Positions 9,096 to 20,391 of a stretch of 64,000 nucleotides of DNA are shown piece by piece. The stretch comes from Clostridia bacterium (GTDB lineage: Bacteria > Bacillota > Clostridia > Christensenellales > Maliibacteriaceae), in NCBI GenBank assembly GCA_017431145.1, contig JAFRLQ010000004.1:1-64000 (forward strand), written 5' to 3'. Each line of letters begins with the position of its first letter. Within the stretch, counting starts at the first letter, position 1. A program made the translations under genes and the position numbers. The notes under the pieces were generated by a model that saw nothing but the letters and a program-made list of their open reading frames with translations, searched no databases and had not been told where the DNA came from.

Positions 9096-10001
9096 TTACG
9101 CACCTCTGCCTATGTGCCGGATTTCACATTCAAGCAGAATACCGAATTTTTCTTTTACTGTATTCTGAATGAAACGGATCAGATCAAGCACATCTGCGCA
9201 GGTCGCATCTCCTTTATTGATGATGAAGCCCGCGTGCTTTTCAGATACCGCCGCACCGCCGATCTGATACCCTTTTAGTCCGGCATCTTCGATCAGTTTT
9301 CCGGCAAAAAAACCTTCAGGCCGTTTGAATACGCTTCCGGCGCTTGGATACTGGAGCGGCTGCTTGTCTACTCTTCTTTTTTGCAATTCCTGCATATAAG
9401 AACGGATTTGATCCTCGTCTCCATGTTGGAGTTCGATTTCCACGGAGGCCACCACCATACCGTCACGGATGCTGCTGTGTCTGTAGGAAAAATCAAGATC
9501 ATCATTAGTAAGAAGCATCAACTCTCCGTTTTCATCAATCACCGTTGCTTTTTTCACGATCCCGGCCATTTCTCCGCCGTATGCGCCTGCGTTCATGACG
9601 ACAGCTCCGCCAATGCTTCCCGGGATCCCATACGCAAACTCCATACCGGTCAGACTGTTTTTTGCTGCAAATTCAGCAACGTAGGACAATCTAGCGCCGC
9701 CCAATGTTTCAATACAATGATCGTCCAACAGCGCAACATCCGACATCTCACTTGATATCCAGATAACCGGCTCTTCTATTCCGTCATCAGACACGAGAAG
9801 ATTGCTTCCCTTGCCAAGTACATGATACGGCATTTCATGCTTTTTCATGATTTTAACAGCAGCCGCAAGTTGTTCGACGCTGTTCGGTATTATAAGATCT
9901 GCCGCACCGCCGATGCGAAATGATGTATGTTCTGCCATCTTCTCATCTGTCAGAACAATGCAGCCTGAATCAGTTAATTGTTGAAACAAAAGCTTTTTCA
10001 T
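9096..10001 (-). CDS. murB: UDP-N-acetylenolpyruvoylglucosamine reductase
   Basis: MurB is a FAD enzyme that reduces UDP-GlcNAc-enolpyruvate to UDP-MurNAc, the second step of peptidoglycan precursor synthesis. The FAD domain is visible as HTSFRIGGAADL and LGKGSNLLVSD. AYGIPGSIGGAVVMNAGAYG follows. YPSAGSVFKRPEG carries the catalytic serine, and the C-terminus has EKHAGFIINKG. The 301-aa length and the YPSAGS form fit type II MurB of Gram-positives. GGAG precedes the ATG. It is the first gene of the leftward murB-PHP-rapZ-whiA group and lies far from the dcw cluster at the other end of the window. Confidence 0.95.
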   Translation of the reverse strand: MKKLLFQQLTDSGCIVLTDEKMAEHTSFRIGGAADLIIPNSVEQLAAAVKIMKKHEMPYHVLGKGSNLLVSDDGIEEPVIWISSEMSDVALLDDHCIETLGGARLSYVAEFAAKNSLTGMEFAYGIPGSIGGAVVMNAGAYGGEMAGIVKKATVIDENGELMLLTNDDLDFSYRHSSIRDGMVVASVEIELQHGDEDQIRSYMQELQKRRVDKQPLQYPSAGSVFKRPEGFFAGKLIEDAGLKGYQIGGAAVSEKHAGFIINKGDATCADVLDLIRFIQNTVKEKFGILLECEIRHIGRGA

Positions 10002-10035
10002 TCTTTACTCCGGAAAGTATTCTCACTGATAGTAT

Positions 10036-10063
10036 TTTATATGATTCACCCCTAAGTGTCCAA
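10036..10063 (-). promoter_or_regulatory. Candidate sigma-A promoter for the murB operon
   Basis: On the minus strand, TTGGAC (10058-10063) and TATAAA (10036-10041) are separated by 16 bases and lie about 35-60 bases upstream of murB. No other regulator site is evident. Confidence 0.6.
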
Positions 10064-10089
10064 TAATGAAGATTCCTCTTTCCGGTCAT

Positions 10090-10130
10090 AAAAAACCCCC
10101 TTCCAAAAGATTCACATCTCCGAAAGGGGG
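10090..10130 (-). terminator. Terminator after the transaldolase gene
   Basis: The minus strand reads CCCCCTTTCGGAG, a short loop, then AAGGGGG and six T residues. It lies 27 bases after the transaldolase stop. Confidence 0.85.
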
Positions 10131-10156
10131 CTGTCTGCCGGTTTTGGTACTTATGA

Positions 10157-11242
10157 TCAGTCTGCGTAAGGAGTAGGATTCATGAAGCCGCGAATGATGC
10201 CGCAAAGCTCGTCATAACCTGCAAGGAATCCATTCAGTGTCAGAATGAATGCACCGTATTTCTCGAAATCTTCGACTTTCAGTGCGTCTTCGCAGTAAGC
10301 TTTCTTGAAATCATCAAATTTCTCAAGAAGAGTATCGATGATTTTCTGATCCACGGGTTTGCTCATGCGCTCTTCAACCACGACATCCGATGCATTGATC
10401 TTCTCCTGCCACTGATGCGTGATCGTCATGCAGCAGTCACCGCCGATGAACTCAGCCCAGTGATTGATATTCCTGTAAGCAGCAGTCAGCAGTCTTGTGC
10501 GGTATCCGCGCTCCTTATAGATCCGATACGCCTCTTTGAATACTGCAATACCTGCCCATTCAAGATACTCAGGATCAACTTCAACGCCCGTCTGTTTCAC
10601 GATATATTTCAGATAATCGTCTACACGTCCGATCATAATCGTGCAAACAGGAGACATGTTCTCGGTCGGCAGTCCTTCTGCTTCTCTCCTCTTCAAACCG
10701 CGTTCAACAGCCTCCGCGACCGCAACGGCTTGTGCAACGGTGAAGGAAATTGTTGCGTTGATGCTCACCCCATGATACGTTGCTTCTTCGAACGCTTCGA
10801 TACCGGCTTTGCTTGTTGCCATTTTCACCTGCATGTTCGGTCCGAGTGTATTGAAGTGGATTGCCTGATCCGCCATTTTCTTAGCATTGCGATAGTTTTT
10901 CGCATTTGTCTGGATAGACAGACGACCCTTTTTGCCCTCAAACTTCTCAAAAGCAGGCAGCAAAAGCTTTGATCTCTGCGCGGCGATCTCTTCGATCAGT
11001 TCCCATGCGATATCATCCTCAGTCGCATCATCCATTTCAACGCAGAGTTCCTTGATACGAGGCGCCCACAAAGGCATTTCTCTTTTCAGAACATCCTTAA
11101 CAATGACCGGATTCGTCGTTGCTCCGACAGCGCCGCGTTCGATCGCGTAATCCAGATCATCCTGCGCACAAGAATCGTTCCAGATATCCGTGCAGGGGAA
11201 CTTTACAACAGTTTCATGAAGCTTGCCTTTAAATTCAGACAT
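10157..11242 (-). CDS. tal: Transaldolase family protein
   Basis: Transaldolases move a dihydroxyacetone unit between sugar phosphates in the pentose phosphate pathway through a Schiff-base lysine. The 361-aa protein has the early GATTNPVIV motif (loop that places the Asp/Asn residues) and the lysine strand MQVKMATSKAG. SINATISFTVAQAV and an aromatic C-terminal part follow. The ATG at 11240-11242 follows AAAGGA by nine bases; a TTG three codons earlier is less likely. It is longer than FsaA-type transaldolases and the substrate is not proven. It appears monocistronic, with a terminator immediately after it. Confidence 0.85.
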   Translation of the reverse strand: MSEFKGKLHETVVKFPCTDIWNDSCAQDDLDYAIERGAVGATTNPVIVKDVLKREMPLWAPRIKELCVEMDDATEDDIAWELIEEIAAQRSKLLLPAFEKFEGKKGRLSIQTNAKNYRNAKKMADQAIHFNTLGPNMQVKMATSKAGIEAFEEATYHGVSINATISFTVAQAVAVAEAVERGLKRREAEGLPTENMSPVCTIMIGRVDDYLKYIVKQTGVEVDPEYLEWAGIAVFKEAYRIYKERGYRTRLLTAAYRNINHWAEFIGGDCCMTITHQWQEKINASDVVVEERMSKPVDQKIIDTLLEKFDDFKKAYCEDALKVEDFEKYGAFILTLNGFLAGYDELCGIIRGFMNPTPYAD

Positions 11243-11283
11243 AATAACCAATCCTTTCGGGTTTTAATGGTTTTATTATAGCA

Positions 11284-11901
11284 CTATTCCAATGCTTTTT
11301 TTATCGATTTCTGATAATTTCCGGTCAGTTTTCTTCGCGATGTCTTCTTCCTTACTGAAAAACCAAAACTGCCGATAGGTTCTGTCAGCCGGTAGTATTT
11401 CCCGTGTGCAAAACTGATAAGATCAGCTTTTTCAATCTGCAGCGCACCTTTCGAATCGATCAGGTCCTTTCGGACATGAACGGCCTTTATGACGGATAGA
11501 AACATATCATGGGAACCAAGACTGATTTTGTTTTCCACCCTGCACTCAAGACAGATCGGACATTCCTGGATGCCGGGCGCTTTAACATATTTCATTTTCT
11601 GAAGATGGAAACTGCACTTTTCCATTTTGTTCACTTCACGCCCTGACTTTACGCCGCACAAGTCCAGTGATCTTACCATATCCGCAGAGCAAAGATTGAT
11701 GACAAACTCCCCGCTGCTTTCAATCATTCCGTGGCTCAGCCTTGAAGGCTGAACGGAAATATAGGTCATCGCAGGCTTTGTGTTCACGATACCGGTCCAT
11801 GCTACCGTGAATACATTGGCATTCTCCATTGTTCCGCAGGAAACCAGAACGACCGGCAGCGGCCCCATTAGTGTTGTCGGATTCCAAATTTCTTTTTCCA
11901 T
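11284..11901 (-). CDS. Flavin reductase-like FMN-binding protein
   Basis: A 205-aa member of the flavin reductase-like (split-barrel FMN) family. Features are the N-terminal PLPVVLVSCGT strand, NVFTVAWTGIVNTKPAM, SRLSHGMIESSGEFVINL, and the central LDLCGVKSGREVNK segment typical of this family, with SLGSHDMFLSVIKAV further on. Family members bind FMN and reduce flavins or act as small oxidoreductases; the partner is unknown. I use the second ATG (11899-11901), eight bases after AGGAG; the first ATG is too close to that site. Downstream is the transaldolase gene, but a functional link is not evident. Confidence 0.8.
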   Translation of the reverse strand: MEKEIWNPTTLMGPLPVVLVSCGTMENANVFTVAWTGIVNTKPAMTYISVQPSRLSHGMIESSGEFVINLCSADMVRSLDLCGVKSGREVNKMEKCSFHLQKMKYVKAPGIQECPICLECRVENKISLGSHDMFLSVIKAVHVRKDLIDSKGALQIEKADLISFAHGKYYRLTEPIGSFGFSVRKKTSRRKLTGNYQKSIKKALE

Positions 11902-11914
11902 GTGCATTCTCCTA

Positions 11915-11947
11915 TAAAAAAACCCGAGGCTTCACAACCTCGGGTTT
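11915..11947 (-). terminator. Terminator of the four-tRNA operon
   Basis: AACCCGAGG and CCTCGGGTT arms with an eight-base loop, followed on the minus strand by a seven-T run. It lies directly after the last tRNA of the operon and before the flavin reductase gene start. Confidence 0.9.
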
Positions 11948-11951
11948 AAAG

Positions 11952-12024
11952 TGCGCTAACAGGGACTCGAACCCGGGACACCCTGATTAAGAGTCAGGTG
12001 CTCTACCAACTGAGCTATTAGCGC
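11952..12024 (-). tRNA. tRNA-Lys (anticodon CUU)
   Basis: The cloverleaf has the acceptor GCGCTAA/TTAGCGC, D arm GCTC...GAGC, and anticodon stem CCTGA/TCAGG around loop CTCTTAA, giving CTT. The T loop is TTCGAGT, with one apparent C-T mismatch in the T stem. CCA is not encoded. It is the last of four tRNAs in a leftward operon. Confidence 0.93.
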
Positions 12025-12029
12025 ATGAA

Positions 12030-12100
12030 AGCGGGTGATGGGAATCGAACCCACGTAGCCAGCTTGGAAGGCTGGAACTCTACCATTGAGTTACACCCGC
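12030..12100 (-). tRNA. tRNA-Gly (anticodon UCC)
   Basis: The acceptor GCGGGTG/CACCCGC encloses an anticodon stem CCAGC/GCTGG with loop CTTCCAA, giving TCC. The T loop is TTCGATT. CCA is not encoded. It is third in the operon. Confidence 0.94.
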
Positions 12101-12103
12101 ATA

Positions 12104-12175
12104 AGCGGAAAACGAGATTCGAACTCGCGACCCCCGCCTTGGCAAGGCGGTGCTCTACCACTGAGCTATTCCCGC
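12104..12175 (-). tRNA. tRNA-Gly (anticodon GCC)
   Basis: The acceptor GCGGGAA/TTTCCGC has one G-U pair. The anticodon stem CCGCC/GGCGG holds loop TTGCCAA, giving GCC. CCA is not encoded. It is the second glycine isoacceptor in the same operon. Confidence 0.94.
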
Positions 12176-12188
12176 AAATGGTCAACAA

Positions 12189-12271
12189 TGCGGACGATGA
12201 GACTTGAACTCATACGTCATTATTGACACTGGAACCTAAATCCAGCGCGTCTGCCATTCCGCCACGCCCGC
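12189..12271 (-). tRNA. tRNA-Leu (anticodon UAG)
   Basis: A class II tRNA with a long variable arm. The acceptor is GCGGGCG/CGTCCGC with a G-U pair, and the anticodon stem CTGGA/TCCAG holds loop TTTAGGT, giving TAG. It is the promoter-proximal tRNA of the operon. Confidence 0.93.
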
Positions 12272-12303
12272 AGAATTAGATCCCCATCTCCGCGACAAAA
12301 ATC

Positions 12304-12332
12304 ATTTTAGAAGTTTATCTTCACATTGTCAA
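12304..12332 (-). promoter_or_regulatory. Promoter of the Leu-Gly-Gly-Lys tRNA operon
   Basis: On the minus strand a perfect TTGACA (12327-12332) and TAAAAT (12304-12309) are 17 bases apart, ending about 33 bases before tRNA-Leu. Confidence 0.8.
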
Positions 12333-12380
12333 GACATCTTTTCATTTTTGTTTTTGCAGCATTATCTATTTCGTGAAACA

Positions 12381-12424
12381 AAAAGAACACGCGGCTGATG
12401 CATCAAATCATTCAGCCGCGTGTT
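12381..12424 (-). terminator. Terminator after parC
   Basis: ACACGCGGCTGA arms form a 12-bp stem read on the minus strand, followed by TCTTTTTG. It starts about ten bases after the parC stop. Confidence 0.88.
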
Positions 12425-12432
12425 TCATGATA

Positions 12433-14886
12433 TCATAGAATACCGGTCACTACATCGTCCAGAACAGACATTACAATCGGACTGCCTTTGGACGTTCGAA
12501 GCTGAATCGGAACCGCCTCACTGTTGATTTCCGTGATTCCGGTTTTCTTTTGGACAATCGAGATCTGTACGGGTTCTGTTACATGGATCGCCCCGACCAC
12601 TTCACTGCCCGGAATCATTCCGCCGGCTTTGAATGGGAACACCTTGCTTCCTTTTCCATTCCTGCCCTGAAGTTCAAAATCGGCAACAAGGATCCGTTTT
12701 CCATAGCCTCTGTCTGTCATCAGAACGATCTCACCTTCACCGTAAACGACTTTGGCGAACAGAACCGTATCTTTCTCCTGAAGTGTGATCGCTCTTACAC
12801 CTGCAGTTGTCCTGCCGGTTACGGATATCGCATCAAGGCTGACATTTATGCTCATCCCCTGTTTCGTAATAAGCAAAACCGTTGCGTCGGCGTTCAGATC
12901 TGTGATGACCTGGGAATCGATGACTTCGTCATCATCCTTCAAATTGATTCCTGCAAATTTCTTGCTGCGGACAACATAGTCAGAGAGTTTCGATCTCTTT
13001 GCAATACCATTCTTCGTAAGGAAAACGATGTCTCCTTCGGCATCTTCATTCGGTGCGGCAAATACAGAGATTGCCGTCTCTCCTTTTTCAAATCCGCCGC
13101 AAAGCGTTCCTGCCTGTTTGCCGCGTTCCTTTGCTTTGCTTCCATCCGGAACATCTGCAACATCGGCCCGGTAACAGTTTCCGTGATTCGTAACGATAAG
13201 GATCTTTTTATCTGTGGAAGATTTTACAGAATACAGGATGATGTCCGATTCTTTTGTATTGCTGCGGTCGGATTTCAGTTTGGAACCCTGTTTTTCAGGC
13301 AGTCTCTTCAGATAACCGGCAGCTGACATGGTAACAATGACATCCTCTACAACCGCAAAATCAGTAGCGGTGACCTGTTTCACGCCTTCCTGCGCAATAA
13401 AGCTCGTCCTTCTCTTGCTCTTAAAGTTCTCCTTGACTTCCAGCAGTTCGTTTTCAATGACCTTCAGGAGTTTTTTCTCGCTTGCAAGAATTCCTTCCAG
13501 TTCCTTGATCGTCTTCAATATCTGCGCGTACTCCTTCCGCAGATCTTCGATCTGCAGAGCGGTAAGTCTCTGCAGTCTCATATCAAGGATCGCCTGCGCC
13601 TGGATCTGCGACAAAGAGAATCTCTTCATCAATGCGTCTCGCGCAACTGTCGGATTCTTGCTCCGCCTGATGATCCGGATCACTTCATCAATGTTGTCGA
13701 TCGCAATAATCAGACCGGCGAGAATGTGCTCTCTTGCTTTAGCCTTCTCCAGATCAAACTTCGTTCTGCGCGTTACGACGTTTTTCCTGTGCTGGATATA
13801 ATACCGGTTTGCCTCTTTCAGACTCAGCTGCTTCGGCTTCCCATCAGCGATGGCCATGATATTTACACCGATAGTCTTCTGCATATCGGTATACTTGTAA
13901 AGAAACGCCAGAACCTTCTCGGCATCTGCATCTTTTCTCAGCTCAATAACACCGCGTATACCAGTCCTGTCAGATTCGTCCCTGACATCGGAAATGTCGC
14001 CCTTGATCTCTTTTCGTTCCTGCGCCATCCTGCTGATTTTTTCCAGCAGCGCTGCTTTTGATACTTGGTAAGGCATTTCCTCGATCACGATCAGCTTTTT
14101 GCCAGCCTTGCCTTTTTCAATCGAGCATTTCGCGCGTACCTGTATCCTGCCTCTGCCTGTTTCGTATGCTTTCTCGATTTCATCCGACTGGATGATCTCG
14201 CCGCCCGTCGGAAAATCGGGTCCTTTTACATATTCCATCAGTTCACGTGTTGTAATCTTCGGCTTTTTTATCTGCGCAAGCACGCCATCGATCACTTCAC
14301 CGAGATTATGCGGCGGAATATTTGTCGCATAGCCGACCGCAATGCCGGATGCTCCGTTCACGAGCAGATTCGGAAAACTGGCAGGCAGAATAGTCGGTTC
14401 CTTCAATGTGTCATCAAAGTTGTATTCAAACGGAACCGTGTCCTTTTCAAGGTCGCGCAGCATTTCAAGCGCAAGCGGTTTCATTCTGGCTTCCGTATAC
14501 CGCATCGCAGCTGCAGAATCACCGTCGATCGACCCGAAATTCCCATGTCCGTCGACCAGCGGCATCCTCATCGAAAAATCCTGCGCCAGACGCACCAACG
14601 CATCATACACGGACGTATCACCATGCGGATGATATTTACCAAGGCAATCGCCGACGATACGTGCGCATTTTCTGTGCGGCTTATCCGGCGACAGCGTGAG
14701 CTCATGCATTGTATACAGGATTCTTCTCTGTACCGGCTTCAGTCCGTCTTCGACGCGCGGTAGCGCACGGTCAAGGATAACATATTCAGCATAAGGGATC
14801 ATGGAATTATGCATGACCTCTTCCATAGGCTGCGTCAGTATTGTTTCATTGCGCGGCGGCGTATTATCCTGTGCTTTTCTCGCCAT
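12433..14886 (-). CDS. parC: DNA topoisomerase IV subunit A
   Basis: This is the breakage-reunion subunit of a type IIA topoisomerase, which decatenates replicated chromosomes. The catalytic tyrosine is Tyr130 in [10 protein letters not shown]. The quinolone region reads [11 protein letters not shown], with Thr91 at the position of E. coli GyrA Ser83. The C-terminal beta-pinwheel lacks a canonical GyrA box (QRRGGKG); only a degenerate QGRNGKG occurs near residue 775, so I call it ParC rather than GyrA. The gene follows parE with one base between stop and start, and GGAGGG sits upstream of its ATG. Confidence 0.9.
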   Translation of the reverse strand: MARKAQDNTPPRNETILTQPMEEVMHNSMIPYAEYVILDRALPRVEDGLKPVQRRILYTMHELTLSPDKPHRKCARIVGDCLGKYHPHGDTSVYDALVRLAQDFSMRMPLVDGHGNFGSIDGDSAAAMRYTEARMKPLALEMLRDLEKDTVPFEYNFDDTLKEPTILPASFPNLLVNGASGIAVGYATNIPPHNLGEVIDGVLAQIKKPKITTRELMEYVKGPDFPTGGEIIQSDEIEKAYETGRGRIQVRAKCSIEKGKAGKKLIVIEEMPYQVSKAALLEKISRMAQERKEIKGDISDVRDESDRTGIRGVIELRKDADAEKVLAFLYKYTDMQKTIGVNIMAIADGKPKQLSLKEANRYYIQHRKNVVTRRTKFDLEKAKAREHILAGLIIAIDNIDEVIRIIRRSKNPTVARDALMKRFSLSQIQAQAILDMRLQRLTALQIEDLRKEYAQILKTIKELEGILASEKKLLKVIENELLEVKENFKSKRRTSFIAQEGVKQVTATDFAVVEDVIVTMSAAGYLKRLPEKQGSKLKSDRSNTKESDIILYSVKSSTDKKILIVTNHGNCYRADVADVPDGSKAKERGKQAGTLCGGFEKGETAISVFAAPNEDAEGDIVFLTKNGIAKRSKLSDYVVRSKKFAGINLKDDDEVIDSQVITDLNADATVLLITKQGMSINVSLDAISVTGRTTAGVRAITLQEKDTVLFAKVVYGEGEIVLMTDRGYGKRILVADFELQGRNGKGSKVFPFKAGGMIPGSEVVGAIHVTEPVQISIVQKKTGITEINSEAVPIQLRTSKGSPIVMSVLDDVVTGIL

Positions 14887-14887
14887 A

Positions 14888-16861
<1,974 letters not shown>

Positions 16862-16889
16862 TTAAATACAATATTTTGTATACTTGTAT

Positions 16890-16918
16890 ATTTTAAAGCA
16901 CACTATGTTGTTTTGCAA
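16890..16918 (-). promoter_or_regulatory. Promoter of parE-parC
   Basis: On the minus strand, TTGCAA (16913-16918) and TAAAAT (16890-16895) are separated by 17 bases, about 45 bases before the parE ATG. Confidence 0.6.
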
Positions 16919-17013
16919 TCGCATCATATATAAAGAATCTTTTCTTTTTTATAGAAGATAACAATGGAATATGTTAAAATCTATCGTATATATGGACTAG
17001 CAGGAGTATAAAG

Positions 17014-17463
17014 ATGGATCCGTATCAAGTCCTCGGATTGCCAAACAATGCATCATCCGAAGAAATAAGACATGCATATATTCGTCAGGCAAAGCTTTAT
17101 CATCCTGACCGTTTCCCGGAGGGTCCTGCGCGCGAGCAGGCAACTGAACGTTTCAAAGCGATTACGATGGCTTATGAGACACTTACCGGAAAACGCGGCG
17201 GCAATCAGGGCGACGGAACCGCTGCCGCTGATTTTGCCAAACTGTCACAGGCAAAAAAAGCATTGCAGACAAACGCTTCTCCTACTGCCGTCGCTCAGTT
17301 GCTTGACAGAATTTCCACAAGAAATGGCGACTGGTATTATATGTACGGTGTCGTCAATCTCCGCCTGAGTAAAAGATATGAAGCATGCCGCTGTTTTGAG
17401 AACGCACTGCGCATGGAACCATCAAACAAGGAATACCGCGCGGCTTATGATATGGTACGGTAG
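17014..17463 (+). CDS. J-domain protein with C-terminal TPR-like helices
   Basis: A 149-aa protein. Residues 1-60 are a J domain (DPYQVLGLPNNASSEEIRHA, with the DnaK-stimulating HPD in YHPDRFPEG). It has no Gly/Phe region or zinc centre. The C-terminal 60 residues (WYYMYGVVNLRLSKRYEACR then CFENALRMEPSNKEY) resemble one TPR unit. The same layout occurs in the J-domain gene at 28625, so the two look like paralogues. AGGAG lies seven bases before the ATG. It precedes trkA by about 40 bases on the same strand. A DnaK co-chaperone with a protein-binding tail is the likely role; the client is unknown. Confidence 0.8.
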   Translation: MDPYQVLGLPNNASSEEIRHAYIRQAKLYHPDRFPEGPAREQATERFKAITMAYETLTGKRGGNQGDGTAAADFAKLSQAKKALQTNASPTAVAQLLDRISTRNGDWYYMYGVVNLRLSKRYEACRCFENALRMEPSNKEYRAAYDMVR

Positions 17464-17502
17464 TTTTAATTCGTTGTTTTATTTTCCAAATCGAGGTGTC
17501 TT

Positions 17503-18867
17503 ATGAGAATCGTTATCGTCGGAAACGGTAAAGTTGGAATCACGTTAACCGCAAGACTGATCAACGAAGGACATGAGGTCACAATCATTGATGAAGACCC
17601 GAATGTCTTGAAGTTTATAACCGAACAGTATGACGTGCTCGCCATCAACGGAAACGGCGCCAGCATGCAGGTGCTTCGCGAGGCAAAAACCGGTTCCGCG
17701 GAACTGCTTATTGCTGTCACCGCTTCTGACGAAATCAACATTCTGTCCTGTATGACCGCAAGAGCTATGGGCTGTAAACATACGATCGCCCGCGTGCGTA
17801 ATACAGAATACACGGAACAGCTGAATGTTCTTAAGGACACGCTAGGTCTTTCGATGGTGATCAATCCTGAAATGTCCGTATCGCGGGAGATCTTCAACAC
17901 CATTCAGTTCCCCTCATTTATTTCCAGGGAAACATTCCTGCACGGCCGTGTTGAACTGGTCAGTCTTATCCTTCGCGGAAACAACCCTTTGATCGGAAAA
18001 AAGCTTTCCCAGATACCGCATGACAAAAAGTTTCAGGTCATCATCTGCGCCGTCGAACGCGGATCGGATTTGTTTATTCCTACTGGTGATTTTCTTCTTG
18101 CAGAAGGTGACCGTATCCATGTCACGGCAGAGGCTAAATCTCTTGCGAGTTTTGTGAAATACATGGGAATCCAGACTGCACGTGTTCGTGATGTAGTCCT
18201 GATCGGCGGCAGTAAGATCGCTGTACATCTCGGAACACAGCTCGTCAATTCAGGCGTCAATGTCACGGTCGTTGAGATCGATCCGGAGCGCTGCGATGAA
18301 CTCGCACAGCTGCTTCCTCACGCAAACATCATCAATGCCGACATCTCGACTGCCGGTGTGATGGAAGAAGAGATCATCGGGCAGCACGATGCGGCTGTGT
18401 TTCTGCTGGGAATCGATGAGGCGAACATCATCCTTTCACTGCACGCCACCCGTCTCGGCGTGAAAAAAGTCATTTCAAAAGTGGACCGTGTGGATTATCA
18501 GTCAATCGTTGACATCATTCAGGATGAAACCATCATCAGCCCTCGTCTGCATTCCTGCAATGCCATCATCCGTTATGTGCGCGCAATGAGCAACGCACGC
18601 TCCATGGATTATATCCGTGCTGTATACCGTCTGGTTAACGACCGTGCCGAGGCGATAGAATTGAGCGTGCCTTTTGATGCGCCTCACCTAGATGACACAC
18701 TGGCAGAACTGCCGCTCAGAAGGAATGTTATTATTGCAACGATTCAACGCGGAAGCAGAGTATTCTTCCCCACCGGCAGTGACTCCATCAACGCCGGTGA
18801 TACGATCATCGTCTTTACAACTTCACAGAACAAGATCTCTAGTTTCAGTGATTTGCTTGATATTTGA
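17503..18867 (+). CDS. trkA: Trk potassium uptake regulatory subunit TrkA
   Basis: A cytoplasmic 454-aa protein with two RCK (TrkA_N plus TrkA_C) modules, which bind NAD(H) and nucleotides and gate the TrkH channel. The first Rossmann start is MRIVIVGNGKVGITLTARL. The second starts near residue 229 (VRDVVLIGGSKIAVHLGTQL). Each is followed by a TrkA_C beta domain, the first near SLILRGNNPLIGKKLSQI. GAGGTG precedes the ATG. The gene is 13 bases upstream of trkH, so the two are surely cotranscribed. Confidence 0.94.
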   Translation: MRIVIVGNGKVGITLTARLINEGHEVTIIDEDPNVLKFITEQYDVLAINGNGASMQVLREAKTGSAELLIAVTASDEINILSCMTARAMGCKHTIARVRNTEYTEQLNVLKDTLGLSMVINPEMSVSREIFNTIQFPSFISRETFLHGRVELVSLILRGNNPLIGKKLSQIPHDKKFQVIICAVERGSDLFIPTGDFLLAEGDRIHVTAEAKSLASFVKYMGIQTARVRDVVLIGGSKIAVHLGTQLVNSGVNVTVVEIDPERCDELAQLLPHANIINADISTAGVMEEEIIGQHDAAVFLLGIDEANIILSLHATRLGVKKVISKVDRVDYQSIVDIIQDETIISPRLHSCNAIIRYVRAMSNARSMDYIRAVYRLVNDRAEAIELSVPFDAPHLDDTLAELPLRRNVIIATIQRGSRVFFPTGSDSINAGDTIIVFTTSQNKISSFSDLLDI

Positions 18868-18880
18868 TTGAGGCTTTCCT

Positions 18881-20341
18881 ATGAACAGAAGAATGGTTTT
18901 CCGCATAATCAGTTTTGTGCTGCTGATCGAAGCGATTGCGATGCTGCCGGCTTTGATTCTTTCTTTGGTGTTTCACGAGCCTGAAGCTACCCGCGGCTTC
19001 GGAATCACGATACTTCTGGCAATTTCCCTTGCTTCCATAGATTTCCTTTTCCCGCCGAAAAGAAACTCTTTATATGCAACGGAAGGATATGTCATTACGG
19101 CACTTTCATGGATCATCATTTCTGTTGTCGGTTGCCTTCCTTTCCTTATTTCAGGTGCCTTGACCAACTTTTTTGAGGCTTTTTTCGAAATTGTTTCCGG
19201 ATTCACAACTACGGGAGCGACAATTCTCAAAAACATAGAAGGCACGTACCGTTCTCTTTTGTTCTGGCGCAGCTTTACGCATTGGCTCGGCGGAATGGGC
19301 GTTCTTGTCTTCCTTCTTGCAATCGTCTCAATGACAGGTTCTGAAGGAAACATGATTCATCTGCTTCGTGCTGAAAGCCCCGGGTATGACGTGGGAAAGA
19401 TGACGCCGAAACTGAAAGAAACGGCAATGACACTTTATTTCCTGTATATTGCTCTTACGATACTGGAATTCGTTATCCTTATGATCTGTGGAATGCCGCC
19501 GTTTGACGCTATTTGTATTACGTTCGGCACAGCAGGTACCGGAGGATTCGGTGTAACAAACAACGGACTCGCAGCATACAATCCCGCTTGTCAGACTGTA
19601 GCTACCGTATTTATGCTCGTTTTCGGCGTCAACTTTTCCATATACTTTCTTATCGTTACAAGACAGTTCAGTGAAGTAAAGATCAACGAGGAGCTTTGGA
19701 CTTATCTCGGCATTTTTACTGTTTCTGCTTTTTTGATCGCATTCAACACATTGTCAATGTCGCCGAACTTCAAAACAGCTTTCCATCATTCCGCATTCCA
19801 AGTCGCCTCGATCATGACCACAACGGGTTTCAATACTGTCGATTTTGATTTGTGGCCGTGGTTTTCAAAAACGATACTTGTCATTCTCATGTTTATCGGT
19901 GCATCTGCCGGCTCTACCGGCGGCGGCATAAAAGTATCCCGTCTTCTCATAGCGGTAAAAGCGATCCGCAGACAGGGAAACAAAATACTACATCCCAGAA
20001 GCATACGTGTCCTGCGCATGAATCAGAAGGGGCTTGATGAAGCAATCGTTCAGGGAGTGCTTGGATTTCTCGCAACGTATATTCTTCTGCTTTTCGGTTC
20101 TGTTCTCATTATCAGTCTGGATAATTTCAATTTAGAAACGAATTTCACAGCAGTGCTTTCCTGTCTGTCCAATATCGGTCCCGGTTTAAGCGCTGTCGGC
20201 CCCACTTCGAACTTCACCGCTTTTTCCAATTTTTCAAAAGTGATTCTTTCTTTTGACATGCTTCTCGGACGTCTCGAGCTGTTTCCCGTTCTGATTCTTT
20301 TTAATCCGCACATTTGGAGACGCAACTCCGGGAGAGGTTAA
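18881..20341 (+). CDS. trkH: Trk-type potassium transporter membrane subunit
   Basis: A 486-aa integral membrane K+ transporter made of four M1-P-M2 repeats. The four selectivity-loop segments are visible: SGFTTTGATIL, TAGTGGFGVT, MTTTGFNTVDFD and SNIGPGLSAVGP. Numerous hydrophobic helices span the length, starting at residue 7. It works with the TrkA subunit encoded just upstream. No ATG-proximal alternative start is needed; GAGG precedes the ATG. The tRNA-Met promoter overlaps its 3' flank, so there is little room for a separate terminator after trkH. Confidence 0.94.
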   Translation: MNRRMVFRIISFVLLIEAIAMLPALILSLVFHEPEATRGFGITILLAISLASIDFLFPPKRNSLYATEGYVITALSWIIISVVGCLPFLISGALTNFFEAFFEIVSGFTTTGATILKNIEGTYRSLLFWRSFTHWLGGMGVLVFLLAIVSMTGSEGNMIHLLRAESPGYDVGKMTPKLKETAMTLYFLYIALTILEFVILMICGMPPFDAICITFGTAGTGGFGVTNNGLAAYNPACQTVATVFMLVFGVNFSIYFLIVTRQFSEVKINEELWTYLGIFTVSAFLIAFNTLSMSPNFKTAFHHSAFQVASIMTTTGFNTVDFDLWPWFSKTILVILMFIGASAGSTGGGIKVSRLLIAVKAIRRQGNKILHPRSIRVLRMNQKGLDEAIVQGVLGFLATYILLLFGSVLIISLDNFNLETNFTAVLSCLSNIGPGLSAVGPTSNFTAFSNFSKVILSFDMLLGRLELFPVLILFNPHIWRRNSGRG

Positions 20342-20349
20342 AATCGTTA

Positions 20350-20378
20350 TTGACAACAGAATCCTGTAGTGGTATATT
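20350..20378 (+). promoter_or_regulatory. Promoter of tRNA-Met
   Basis: TTGACA (20350-20355) and TATATT (20373-20378) are 17 bases apart. The -10 box ends 13 bases before the tRNA 5' end. Confidence 0.8.
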
Positions 20379-20391
20379 TTTAATGTTGCTT

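Noticed and set aside
12025-12207. 60-aa plus-strand frame over the tRNA cluster
   Set aside because: It is a translation of the complement of tRNA genes, not a gene.
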